Assembly: GCA_963791295.1 (NCBI GenBank)
Contig: CAWBRY010000004.1
Location: forward strand, 992,001 to 1,056,000
Length of the DNA: 64,000 bases
Direction: 5' to 3'
From: CAWBRY01 sp963791295
GTDB lineage: Bacteria; Bacteroidota; Bacteroidia; Chitinophagales; Chitinophagaceae
A program made the position numbers and the translations under genes. The notes below the pieces were generated by a model, which saw nothing but the letters and a program-made list of their open reading frames with translations, was not told the origin of the DNA and ran no database searches. Within the stretch, counting starts at the first letter, position 1. The number at the start of each line of letters is the position of its first letter. Positions 18,029 to 26,395 of the stretch are shown here, piece after piece.

Positions 18029-19129
18029 TTATTTTGCCAGTTGATTGGCCAGCTTAAAAAGAAAGACTTCCTCGAGGACGATCCGTTGCGAAATTTCATT
18101 TTGGATCTCCCATTTGACTAACCGGATACATCCATCGGCAATTTCAATTCCCGTAATGTCTCCATCACTGAAACAACAACATCCGCTATTAAAATAAGAT
18201 GGCTTGGTATCTGTATAATCAATTTCCGTCGCCGCAAATCCGGGATCTCTTTTCCTGATCTCCTTCTCCAGTTCACCCATGACAATGCTATCATTTTTCT
18301 TCTTCGCCGTTTCATATTGAAAATACAATCGCTCCAGGTGCGTCAATGATTCAAATACGGGTTGGTGTGTATGACCTGTTATCAATAATACATTATCCTG
18401 TACCGAACTCCATTCATACATGATCACATTGTGCAATGTTTTTTTAACGGCATCGTAAGCCGGGGTATTGGGATTGATTCGAAGGAAGGCCTGCAATGGA
18501 GCCCAAATATTTGCTACAAAAAATTTACTGAACCAATTTCCATCGCTTTGCGCATCGCCCTGGTGACCATGTGTACAAAATACCTGCAGGATCTTATCAC
18601 CGATAGAAACGGGCAAGACGATCCCTTCATATACTTTGATTTTTTCGCCATAGATAGCCTTCAACTGCAACCAGGCAAAAGGATCATTATCCCAATACAG
18701 GTCATGATTGCCGAAAATTTTTACAAAATTTTTTTGAGCAAGAAATTTTTTTTCTAACTCAAAGGTGGCTTTATTGTATTTTTTAACCTGGGTAAGACTG
18801 TTCTCCCATAGTTCTTCGCTATCACCCAGGTTGATATAAATAAAATCATTCTTGAAATAATGATCAAGGGCAGCTAAGTAATTTGATTCAGCCATCATGA
18901 AATCATCAGCTCCATTTCTTGCGCCCTTATGTTGATCCGAAAGGATGATAAACTTGCCGTTCTTTTCTTCAAATGGAAATACCAATCCCCTTTTTCCCGG
19001 GTCCTGGTAAATGCCTTCAAGGAGTTTCGTTAGTGCTTCAAAAATCCGGGGCCGGTTTGGCTTGGACGAGAATTTCCTGACCAGCCACAATACTGGTTTT
19101 AATAATATGATACGCAGAAAGTTGAGCAT
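18029..19129 (-). CDS. Calcineurin-like metallophosphoesterase
   Basis: From ATG 19129 (MLNFLRIILLKP) the protein carries the full metallophosphoesterase set: IILSDQHKGARNGADDFM, YINLGDSEELWEN, FGNHDLYWDN, FCTHGHQGD and LLITGHTHQPVFE, which supply the two-metal site. The TTG at 19138 would add three residues. There is a short hydrophobic N-terminus but no convincing signal peptide. Substrate is unknown; the His/Asp pattern fits a phosphoesterase such as UDP-diacylglucosamine hydrolase relatives or nucleotidases, without favouring one. Confidence 0.85.
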   Translation of the reverse strand: MLNFLRIILLKPVLWLVRKFSSKPNRPRIFEALTKLLEGIYQDPGKRGLVFPFEEKNGKFIILSDQHKGARNGADDFMMAESNYLAALDHYFKNDFIYINLGDSEELWENSLTQVKKYNKATFELEKKFLAQKNFVKIFGNHDLYWDNDPFAWLQLKAIYGEKIKVYEGIVLPVSIGDKILQVFCTHGHQGDAQSDGNWFSKFFVANIWAPLQAFLRINPNTPAYDAVKKTLHNVIMYEWSSVQDNVLLITGHTHQPVFESLTHLERLYFQYETAKKKNDSIVMGELEKEIRKRDPGFAATEIDYTDTKPSYFNSGCCCFSDGDITGIEIADGCIRLVKWEIQNEISQRIVLEEVFLFKLANQLAK

Positions 19130-19245
19130 GCTCTGCAATATCGGGAGGTTTCGTGGTTGGATAGAAAAAATACGCGCAAGGATTGCGGTTTTACTATTTT
19201 AACACCTTTAGTTTATATATACATTTACAAGCCTTTAACTACCCT

Positions 19246-22200
19246 ATGAAAAAATCATTCTTGTCATCCGTCCTGTTTTTCTGTGTCATTGCCTCTGTGC
19301 GCTCTCAGACTATTAATGACCTTTTTCAACAAAAAACCAGTCTTTCACGGGATTTTCATGCAGTAGCGGCAAAGTATCAAGCGCTTCGGTTAAACACACA
19401 AAAACTCGCCAACATCCGAAGTAAGTCCATGCCTAATATGGACTTGCACCTGCCGTTTGAGAACCAGCTGCTGAAACTCAAATTGCATAAAACAAAAATC
19501 ACCTCCGATAATTTCTCTGTTATTGAAGCATTACCAGGCGGAGCTACCCGAACCGTCGACTATTCTGGCGCTGTTTTCTACCAGGGAACGATTGAAGGAA
19601 AACAAAAATCGTTTGCTACAATCACCGTCTTCAATGATCGGATCATGGGTGTGATCGCTGATGATAAGAGTAATATTATCCTCGGCTCTGTAGAAAATAA
19701 AGGTGCCTCCACCGACGAGTACGCTTTATATCGTGAGACCGATCTTAAAATTCCAGATCCCTTCACTTGTGCCACACCTGATCAGCCCGTCAATGAGAAT
19801 ACCACGGCTCCAAACCAGGTGCCTATTGCTCACCGCACCGAAGCGGTTGGAGAACCGATCGATATTTATTTCGAATGCGATTATAAATTTTATCAGGATA
19901 AAGGAAGCAATACGACCAATGTCATTAATTATGTTCTCGGTTTTTTCAATAATACGGCTTTGTTGTATGCGAATGAAAATGTAAAGATCCAGGTGTCGCA
20001 AATACTTGTTTGGACAACACAGGATCCCGAAGCAGCTGCCGCCGCCAATACAACGAGCGCGGTCCTGACTTCCTTTTCAAATCGCATGAAGACGGCAACT
20101 TACATTGGCGACTATGCGCATTTTCTTTCGACCAGGTCTCTGGGCGGAGGCATTGCTTACATCCCTGGCAATCCCTGTAGCAGCGGCAAGCAATATAGAA
20201 CGGCTGTCAGCGCTATCAACAATTCATATAATGATTATCCCACTTATTCATGGACGGTCGAGGTGGTCACGCATGAATTGGGACATAACCTCGGATCCAA
20301 TCATACGCAATGGTGCGGATGGGTGGGAGGACCCCTTGATAACTGTTATGCTACCGAAGGCGGTTGCCCTAAGGGTCCGGCTCCAACCAATGGCGGTACG
20401 ATCATGAGCTATTGCCATCTTACCAGTAGTGGAATCAATTTGAATAATGGATTCGGGCAACAGCCCGGCGACAAAATAAGATCCGTGATTGGCGGCGCCA
20501 CCTGTTTTGGAAATTGTCGCATGACGATAGATATAACCAAAGTCGATCCATCCTGCGGACAAAACAACGGTACATCGACCGTTAACGTTAGCAATGGCAC
20601 CGGCGCGATTACTTATACATGGAGCAATGGAGCGACAACATCAACAATAAACAGCCTGGCTCCGGGCACTTATAATGTGACCGTCAATGATGCTGCCGGT
20701 TGCCAGGTAATGGGCGTCGTTAAATTGGTGAATAGCGGTGGCACTTTAAACGCATCACTATCTCCTTCTTCGCCAGCAAGTATTTGCACAGGAGGCACCA
20801 TATTATTAACCGCTACAAACAATGTTGCATACAGTTATCAATGGTATAAGAATGCAGTGATCATCAATGGTGCGACTCAGAATACTTATACGGCTAATAG
20901 CGCCGGAAATTATTCTGTTTATGTTTCTTCTGGGTCCTGCTCAGTGAGCCTACCGATAACAATTAATGAAATAGCCGCCCCATCCGCAAGCATTGTTGCC
21001 GGAGGGCCTACGAGCTTTTGTTCAGGATCCAACGTAGTCTTGAATGGCAGTGCCGGCACCGGATACACATATCAATGGTTCAATAGCAGTAATGCTATAA
21101 CGGGCGCAACGAATAGTAGCTATACCGCAACAACCAGCGGTAGCTATACTGTGCGCGTGTCAGCAGGTAGTTGCCAATCTACTTCTCCACCGGTTGTCGT
21201 CACAGTGACGACTACTCCGTCTGCAAGCATTACGGCAGGTGGTGCAACTACTTTTTGTTCCGGTGGTACCGTTGCATTAAATGCAAATACCGGAACAGGA
21301 TTCACGTATCAATGGTTTAATAATGGGAACTCCATTTCCGGAGCTACAAATTCTTCTTATACAGCATCTGGTAGTGGAAGCTTTACAGTAAGAGTTAGTT
21401 TGAATACTTGCTCCGCAACTTCATCCGCTGTAGTCGTCTCCGTAGTTTCAACACCCAACGCAAATATTACAGCGGGAGGCCCAACTACTTTCTGTTCAGG
21501 TGGCCAGGTCACATTAACAACAGCAACCGGCACCGGGCTCACATATCAATGGTACAATGGAGCAACTCCGGTCAATGGCGCAACGAATTCAAGTTATAAC
21601 GCGAGCTCGACAGGCAACTATACTGTAAGAGTATCTGCAGGAAGCTGCCAGGCAACTTCTTCGACAGTTATCGTAACTGTAAATACAACACCTTCTTCGA
21701 ATATTACGGCAGGTGGGCCAACTACTTTTTGTTCAGGTGGAAATGTTTTATTGAGTGCGAACACCGGGACAGGCCTATCATACCAATGGTATAACAACGG
21801 CATTCCTATTGGCGGAGCGACCAGCGCGAATTACACGGCCAATTCTACCGGAAACTATACAGTTCGGGTGACATTGAGCACATGCTCTGCCACTTCATCT
21901 GCCATAGCAGTTTCGGTTGCTACCATGCCGACCGCTACGATCACAGCCGGAGGTGCGACCACATTCTGCTCGGGAGGTCATGTTCTTCTAAGTGCTCCTT
22001 CAGGCACGGGCCTTTCTTATCAATGGTATAATAATGGAGTAGCCGTGTCTGGCGCAACTAATTCAAGTTATGACGCCATTACTAGCGGCAGCTATACCGT
22101 TAGAGTATCAGCCGGAAGCTGCCAGGCGACTTCTTCAGCTCTTGCTGTAACTGTCAATTCCACCCCAACTGCAACGATCACCGCTGGCGGCGCAACGACT

Positions 22201-24114
22201 TTCTGTGTTGGTGGAAATGTTGTATTGAATGCCAATACGGGTAGCGGCCTTACATACCAATGGTTTAATAATGGCAATGCCATTGGAGGTGCTACTGGTT
22301 CAACCTATAACGCAACGAATAATGGTAGTTATACAGTCAGGGTTTCCTCCGGAAGCTGCCAGGCGACTTCATCTGCGGTAGCTGTTACTGTGATCTCTTC
22401 ACCAAACGCCACCATTACACCAGGAGGCGCAACTACATTTTGTTCCGGTGGACATGTTATTCTGAATGCACCTGCTGGCACGGGTCTGGCATATCAATGG
22501 TTTAATAATGGAAATGCTATTAATGGCGCGACTAATATAAGTTATGATGCTACAGCGGCAGGAAGCTACACCGTGAGGATCTCGGCCGGAAGCTGTCAGG
22601 CAACTTCATCACCTGTAACAGTAACCGTAAATTCAACGCCTACTGCCGGCATCAGTGCTGGTGGCTTAACCACTTTTTGCTCCGGAAGCAGCGTTGTGTT
22701 AAATGCTAATACAGGTTCGGGTCTCACCTATCAATGGTTGAAGGATGCAAATTCAATCAATGGCGCTACGAATAATTCTTATACAGCAAATGCCGGAGGG
22801 GTTTATTCCGTAAGAGTAAGTTCCGGAAACTGTTCCGCTACTTCCAGTGGAACAACTATCGTCGTAAATGCAACGCCACAGGCTGTTATTACTCCGAGTG
22901 GTCCGACTGCTTTTTGTACATCGGGCAGCGTTGATCTGGCTGCAACGACTGGTAGTGGATTCACATACCAATGGTATAATAGCGGTACAGTTATCGGCGG
23001 AGCGACTGGTTCGACTTACCATGCAACAGCTGCCGGCAGCTATACAGTCAGAACAACGTCCAATAGTTGCCAGGCAACCTCTTTGCCAGTAGTGGTCACC
23101 GTTAGTGCAGCTCCGAATGCAGCTATTGCCGCAGCGGGTCCTACCCAGTTTTGTGAAGGTGCGAATGTGACGCTCAATGCAAATAGTGGAGTTGGCTACA
23201 TTTATCAATGGTATAGAAATGGTGCCAGCATCTCCGGTGCGACGATTGCGTCATACCAGGTTACTATCGCAGGAAATTATTCAGTGAAGATTGATTTAGG
23301 CTCTTGTTCTTCCACATCTTCAAACTCAGTGGTGACGGTGATGTCAAGGCCCGAGGTAATTGTGACTCCACCCATGTCAACGATACAAAAATTCCAGACT
23401 CAAACACTGAGTGCCGAAGGAGCGGCATCCTATAACTGGTCTGCACTACCGGCATTCGTTAGTGCAACCGCAGGCAGTGCCGTGTTCAAGCCGCTTCAAA
23501 CTACTAATTATGTGATTGAAGGAACAGCAGTCAATGGGTGTAAGAATACTGCGACAGCTACGATCATCGTAGTGGGCTGTGGCGATGCTACGAATTTTAA
23601 AACAACCATTAAGAGTCCTTCAAGAGTATTGATATCATGGACCAACCCGCAGGAGGCAACTACCGATACCTTGCAATTCCGGAAAGCCGGCACTTTAATC
23701 TGGACCAAATTGTTTGTTTCTGGAACGCAATATGAACTGGTTGGACTGGAGCCCGGAACCAACTATGAATACAATGTTGTCCCGCTTTGCAGTGGTACTA
23801 CTATTCATGTTCCATCAGCCAACAATTCCTTTACTACACAGGCTTTGCCTACAGGCGTATACATTAATTTATATCCCAACCCTGTGACCTCACCTGCCAA
23901 ACTGGAAGTGATTGTAGATAAACCGTACAGCATGCAGGTGATATTGTATAATAACATGGGGCAACAGTCGAAGATTATCAGTCAGACCGCGAATTACCCA
24001 GCCGGACAAGTGATCAAGACAGTTGATCCCGCCGGTCTGAGAACCGGAATATATACGCTAGCCATTATCATTAATGGAAAGAGATATAATGTAACAATGG
24101 TGGTCATTAGATAA
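19246..24114 (+). CDS. Secreted reprolysin-like metallopeptidase with 11 Ig-like repeats and T9SS tail
   Basis: The 1622-residue protein starts at ATG 19246 (MKKSFLSSVLFFCVIASVRS, a signal peptide). A propeptide-like region is followed by an M12B-type catalytic domain with HELGHNLGSNH (zinc ligands His343, His347 and His353, catalytic Glu344). A SprB-like repeat (about 426-496) follows, then eleven 79-residue Ig-like repeats (about 498-1365), each with a Cys in TTFCSGG and another in GSCQATS that probably pair. Then come a diverged beta-domain, a fibronectin III domain and a type A T9SS sorting domain (INLYPNPVTSPAKLEV). It should be exported by type IX secretion and held at or released from the surface. 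A strong terminator follows. Confidence 0.93.
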   Translation: MKKSFLSSVLFFCVIASVRSQTINDLFQQKTSLSRDFHAVAAKYQALRLNTQKLANIRSKSMPNMDLHLPFENQLLKLKLHKTKITSDNFSVIEALPGGATRTVDYSGAVFYQGTIEGKQKSFATITVFNDRIMGVIADDKSNIILGSVENKGASTDEYALYRETDLKIPDPFTCATPDQPVNENTTAPNQVPIAHRTEAVGEPIDIYFECDYKFYQDKGSNTTNVINYVLGFFNNTALLYANENVKIQVSQILVWTTQDPEAAAAANTTSAVLTSFSNRMKTATYIGDYAHFLSTRSLGGGIAYIPGNPCSSGKQYRTAVSAINNSYNDYPTYSWTVEVVTHELGHNLGSNHTQWCGWVGGPLDNCYATEGGCPKGPAPTNGGTIMSYCHLTSSGINLNNGFGQQPGDKIRSVIGGATCFGNCRMTIDITKVDPSCGQNNGTSTVNVSNGTGAITYTWSNGATTSTINSLAPGTYNVTVNDAAGCQVMGVVKLVNSGGTLNASLSPSSPASICTGGTILLTATNNVAYSYQWYKNAVIINGATQNTYTANSAGNYSVYVSSGSCSVSLPITINEIAAPSASIVAGGPTSFCSGSNVVLNGSAGTGYTYQWFNSSNAITGATNSSYTATTSGSYTVRVSAGSCQSTSPPVVVTVTTTPSASITAGGATTFCSGGTVALNANTGTGFTYQWFNNGNSISGATNSSYTASGSGSFTVRVSLNTCSATSSAVVVSVVSTPNANITAGGPTTFCSGGQVTLTTATGTGLTYQWYNGATPVNGATNSSYNASSTGNYTVRVSAGSCQATSSTVIVTVNTTPSSNITAGGPTTFCSGGNVLLSANTGTGLSYQWYNNGIPIGGATSANYTANSTGNYTVRVTLSTCSATSSAIAVSVATMPTATITAGGATTFCSGGHVLLSAPSGTGLSYQWYNNGVAVSGATNSSYDAITSGSYTVRVSAGSCQATSSALAVTVNSTPTATITAGGATTFCVGGNVVLNANTGSGLTYQWFNNGNAIGGATGSTYNATNNGSYTVRVSSGSCQATSSAVAVTVISSPNATITPGGATTFCSGGHVILNAPAGTGLAYQWFNNGNAINGATNISYDATAAGSYTVRISAGSCQATSSPVTVTVNSTPTAGISAGGLTTFCSGSSVVLNANTGSGLTYQWLKDANSINGATNNSYTANAGGVYSVRVSSGNCSATSSGTTIVVNATPQAVITPSGPTAFCTSGSVDLAATTGSGFTYQWYNSGTVIGGATGSTYHATAAGSYTVRTTSNSCQATSLPVVVTVSAAPNAAIAAAGPTQFCEGANVTLNANSGVGYIYQWYRNGASISGATIASYQVTIAGNYSVKIDLGSCSSTSSNSVVTVMSRPEVIVTPPMSTIQKFQTQTLSAEGAASYNWSALPAFVSATAGSAVFKPLQTTNYVIEGTAVNGCKNTATATIIVVGCGDATNFKTTIKSPSRVLISWTNPQEATTDTLQFRKAGTLIWTKLFVSGTQYELVGLEPGTNYEYNVVPLCSGTTIHVPSANNSFTTQALPTGVYINLYPNPVTSPAKLEVIVDKPYSMQVILYNNMGQQSKIISQTANYPAGQVIKTVDPAGLRTGIYTLAIIINGKRYNVTMVVIR
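20737..23340 (+). repeat. Eleven tandem Ig-like coding repeats of about 237 bp
   Basis: The coding sequence repeats with a period of 79 codons. Each unit runs through PSASITAGG, TTFCSGG, TYQWFNNG, GATNSSYTA, GSYTVRVS and CQATSS. The units are diverged at DNA level rather than identical copies. Neighbouring units alternate in type (see the findings), which points to growth by duplication of a two-repeat block. Confidence 0.85.
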
Positions 24115-24129
24115 CAGCAAACGATAATG

Positions 24130-24170
24130 ATAGCCCGTCTACCGTTTGGGAGGCGGGCTATTTATTTTAT
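24130..24170 (+). terminator. Intrinsic terminator, probably bidirectional
   Basis: ATAGCCCG (24130-24137) pairs with CGGGCTAT (24154-24161), extended by three more pairs next to a 10-base loop, and is followed by TTTATTTTAT. It ends the long metallopeptidase gene. The RidA stop codon (24162-24164) lies immediately beyond the stem, so the hairpin may serve both converging genes. Confidence 0.8.
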
Positions 24171-24542
24171 AGCAATCATACTGATCTCCACATTGACAAA
24201 CTTTGGTAAAGCTGCCGCCTGAATGGTTTCCCTGGCTGGATATGTATCCTGGAAATATTTCCCATACACTTCATTCACCTCCGCAAAGCGGTTCATGTCA
24301 GTAATGAATATGGTTGTTTTGATCACGTGGTTAAATCCCATGCCGGCCTGCTGAAGAATTGCTTCCAAATTATGCATGACTTGCCGGGTTTCCTCCTGAA
24401 TGTCATTTTTCTTTAATTCACCAGTAACGGGATCAATACAAATTTGCCCGGAGATATAAAGCGTGTTTCCGGCCAGGACGGCCTGGCTATAGGGTCCAAT
24501 GGGAGCTGGTGCGCCCGAAGTAGTTATGATAGTCTTATTCAT
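24162..24542 (-). CDS. ridA: RidA-family enamine/imine deaminase
   Basis: This 126-residue protein matches the RidA family end to end: APAPIGPYSQAVLAGNTLYI, SGQICIDPVTGEL, EETRQVMHNLEAIL, ATIFI-type segment KTTIFITDMNRFAEVNEVY and the final PARETIQAAALPKFVNVEI with the conserved arginine. RidA hydrolyses reactive 2-aminoacrylate and related imines made by PLP enzymes. It is a single gene on this strand, divergent from the dehydrogenase-like gene 65 bp away. Confidence 0.93.
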   Translation of the reverse strand: MNKTIITTSGAPAPIGPYSQAVLAGNTLYISGQICIDPVTGELKKNDIQEETRQVMHNLEAILQQAGMGFNHVIKTTIFITDMNRFAEVNEVYGKYFQDTYPARETIQAAALPKFVNVEISMIAIK

Positions 24543-24607
24543 TGTGTCGATTTGCGGTTCAAAAAAACGAATTTAGTTTTATACCCTTTCTTTGCAAAAA
24601 ATAGAAA

Positions 24608-25228
24608 ATGAAAATTGTTGTGCGTTCGGATCAATCACTGAAAGAGGAGATCCTTTCCCAGGGGTTGATGGAGGACGCACAGGTAGACTGGGTTACAGAT
24701 ATCACGATAATCTCCGCCGCAGACGCATATATAGACCTATTATTTACTCCCGATAGCATCAACGAGTGGAAAAAGATGGAAGCGGGTGTCGTTATAGTCA
24801 ATTCAGTAGGAAGGTCGTTGAAGAGTTTCGGTGGAAATTTTATTCGCATCAATGGATGGCCGAGTTTTTTGAAAAGGCCGGTCGTGGAAGCAGCTTGTTT
24901 GGATGAATCTCTTAAATTAAAGGGAGAGCAGATTTTCAAATGTTTTAATAAAACGACGGAATGGGTGCCAGATGTCCCGGGATTTATCTCAGCGAGGGTC
25001 GTTGCGATGATCATCAATGAAGCTTATTTTGGTTTGCAGGAAAATATCAGCACTAAAGAAGAAATCGATGTCGCGATGAAATTAGGGACCAATTATCCAT
25101 ATGGTCCTTTTGAATGGGCTGAAAAAATTGGTAAAGAAAAAGTAGTTGAATTACTCAACACACTTTACAAGGAGTTTCCTCGATATGAACCATGTTCTTT
25201 ATTAATACAAGAGGCATTGAATAAATGA
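24608..25228 (+). CDS. Orphan 3-hydroxyacyl-CoA dehydrogenase C-terminal domain protein
   Basis: This is a 206-residue protein. From about residue 88 it matches the helical C-terminal domain of 3-hydroxyacyl-CoA dehydrogenases (FNKTTEWVPDVPGFISARVV, EEIDVAMKLGTNYPYGPFEW). The first part is short and shows no GxGxxG nucleotide-binding loop, so the usual NAD-binding domain is degenerate or replaced. Full-length 3HBCDH proteins are about 280-300 residues. It overlaps tsaB by four bases (ATGA), which suggests translational coupling. Catalytic activity as a dehydrogenase is doubtful; a binding or regulatory role is possible. Confidence 0.75.
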   Translation: MKIVVRSDQSLKEEILSQGLMEDAQVDWVTDITIISAADAYIDLLFTPDSINEWKKMEAGVVIVNSVGRSLKSFGGNFIRINGWPSFLKRPVVEAACLDESLKLKGEQIFKCFNKTTEWVPDVPGFISARVVAMIINEAYFGLQENISTKEEIDVAMKLGTNYPYGPFEWAEKIGKEKVVELLNTLYKEFPRYEPCSLLIQEALNK

Positions 25229-25899
25229 GTTTAATCCTCAACATAGAAACAGCTTTAGAAGTGGCGTCCGTATGCCTGGCGAGTGATGGAAAAGCTTTGC
25301 GGATGTCAACTAATGATAATCCAAAGGAACATTCGTCGTGGCTGCATGGATCCATTGTAGAATTAATGCAGCATACTGGTTATTCCTTATCGGCTTTGGA
25401 TGCTGTTGCTGTCAGCATTGGGCCGGGATCATATACAGGATTGCGCGTGGGACTGGCCTCCGCTAAAGGTTTTTGCTACGCGCTCAAGAAACCGCTCATA
25501 ACCGTGGGCACACTGGAAATGATGGCATTTGCCGTTAGAGACGAAGCTACTGACCTGATTGGCCCGATGATTGATGCGCGAAGAATGGAAGTTTTTACGG
25601 CCATCTACGACAAATCACTTAGGGAAAAGATTTCCCCGGGCACGATGATATTGGAGGCAGACAGCTTTAAAACCATTTTGTCAACCAATGAATTGCTTTT
25701 TTGTGGCAGTGGTATAAAGAAACTTAAAGAGTTGATTTCCGGGGGGAATGCGAGGTTCAGCGATCGCGTCGGTGATGCCTCACACCTTGCCGCCCTGGCA
25801 CAAGCCCGTTTTAACAAAAAAAACTTCGCTGACCTTGCCTACTCGGAACCCTTGTATATAAAGGAGTTTTATTCCCCTGCGCAAAAATCACTCAAATAA
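25225..25899 (+). CDS. tsaB: tRNA threonylcarbamoyladenosine biosynthesis protein TsaB
   Basis: This 224-residue protein has the TsaB opening MSLILNIETALEVASVCLAS and the ASKHA-fold segment VAVSIGPGSYTGLRVGLASA, followed by KGFCYALKKPLITVGTLEMM and PMIDARRMEVFTAIYD. TsaB dimerises with TsaD and is needed for the t6A modification of tRNAs that read ANN codons. It overlaps the preceding gene by ATGA. An AT-rich inverted repeat covers its stop codon and lies upstream of the ArsR gene. Confidence 0.95.
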   Translation: MSLILNIETALEVASVCLASDGKALRMSTNDNPKEHSSWLHGSIVELMQHTGYSLSALDAVAVSIGPGSYTGLRVGLASAKGFCYALKKPLITVGTLEMMAFAVRDEATDLIGPMIDARRMEVFTAIYDKSLREKISPGTMILEADSFKTILSTNELLFCGSGIKKLKELISGGNARFSDRVGDASHLAALAQARFNKKNFADLAYSEPLYIKEFYSPAQKSLK

Positions 25900-25912
25900 T
25901 ATTTATATTATT
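25895..25912. promoter_or_regulatory. Candidate operator: 8-2-8 inverted repeat
   Basis: AATAATAT (25895-25902), two bases, then ATATTATT (25905-25912) is a perfect inverted repeat. It lies just upstream of the predicted arsR promoter and overlaps the tsaB stop codon. ArsR-family operators are commonly AT-rich inverted repeats of this kind, so autoregulation is plausible, though AT-rich palindromes also arise by chance. Confidence 0.4.
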
Positions 25913-25923
25913 AACGATTTTAA

Positions 25924-25955
25924 TTTCAAAAAACAGGTGGTCTATAGTAATTTTG
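25924..25955 (+). promoter_or_regulatory. Promoter of the ArsR gene, -7 box TAATTTTG
   Basis: TAATTTTG at 25948-25955 is an exact TAnnTTTG box. A weak -33 match (TTTC at 25924-25927) sits 20 bp upstream. The start codon is at 25983, leaving a short leader of about 20-25 bases. Confidence 0.55.
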
Positions 25956-25982
25956 TAGTTGACATTTTAACCTGCTATTTCT

Positions 25983-26321
25983 ATGAACAACTATTCTCTT
26001 ACGTTGAATGCGACCGCTGAAAATGGTGCCGGGCTAAAGGTGGATTTGCTGAATGTGAAAAAAGCAGTGCTGATACTTCGCGCATTGAATCATAAACTCC
26101 GTCAGCAAATACTGAAGCTTATAGATGAGCATGGTAAGATGACCGTGACCGAAATCTATATAAAGCTAAGGCTCGAGCAGTCAGTGGCTTCCCAGCATCT
26201 TGCCATCCTCCGGAAAGCCGGTTTTGTCAAGACGATCAGGGATGGCAAATTCATTTATTATTCGGTGAATACCAGCCGTCTACAGGAACTGAATCAATTC
26301 ATTGATCAGCTTTTATTTTAA
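25983..26321 (+). CDS. ArsR-family winged-helix regulator without cysteines
   Basis: This 112-residue protein has the ArsR winged helix-turn-helix: ILRALNHKLRQQILKLIDEH, MTVTEIYIKLRLEQSVASQH (recognition helix), LAILRKAGFVKTIRDGKFIY (wing). It contains no cysteine at all, so it cannot use the Cys-pair persulfide switch of BigR/SqrR or the thiolate metal sites of classical ArsR. The persulfide dioxygenase-like/rhodanese gene follows 74 bp away in the same direction, which would normally suggest sulfide or persulfide control. Signal and mechanism are therefore open. Confidence 0.85.
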   Translation: MNNYSLTLNATAENGAGLKVDLLNVKKAVLILRALNHKLRQQILKLIDEHGKMTVTEIYIKLRLEQSVASQHLAILRKAGFVKTIRDGKFIYYSVNTSRLQELNQFIDQLLF

Positions 26322-26368
26322 TTACATCGCCAATCCAATCCAGGCATTCGTGTTTGTAGCCAATCCGG

Positions 26369-26376
26369 TAATTTTG
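26369..26376 (+). promoter_or_regulatory. -7 box TAATTTTG upstream of the MBL-rhodanese gene
   Basis: TAATTTTG at 26369-26376 lies 19 bases before the ATG at 26396. A TTTG at 26353-26356 is too close to serve as the -33 element. The gene may therefore have its own start of transcription besides read-through from arsR. Confidence 0.4.
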
Positions 26377-26395
26377 GGTTTGAAAAATTTCCACC

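Noticed and set aside
20737..23340. CRISPR array or noncoding tandem repeat
   Set aside because: The period of 237 bp is a codon multiple, the copies are diverged in the way of protein repeats, and the frame stays open across all of them.
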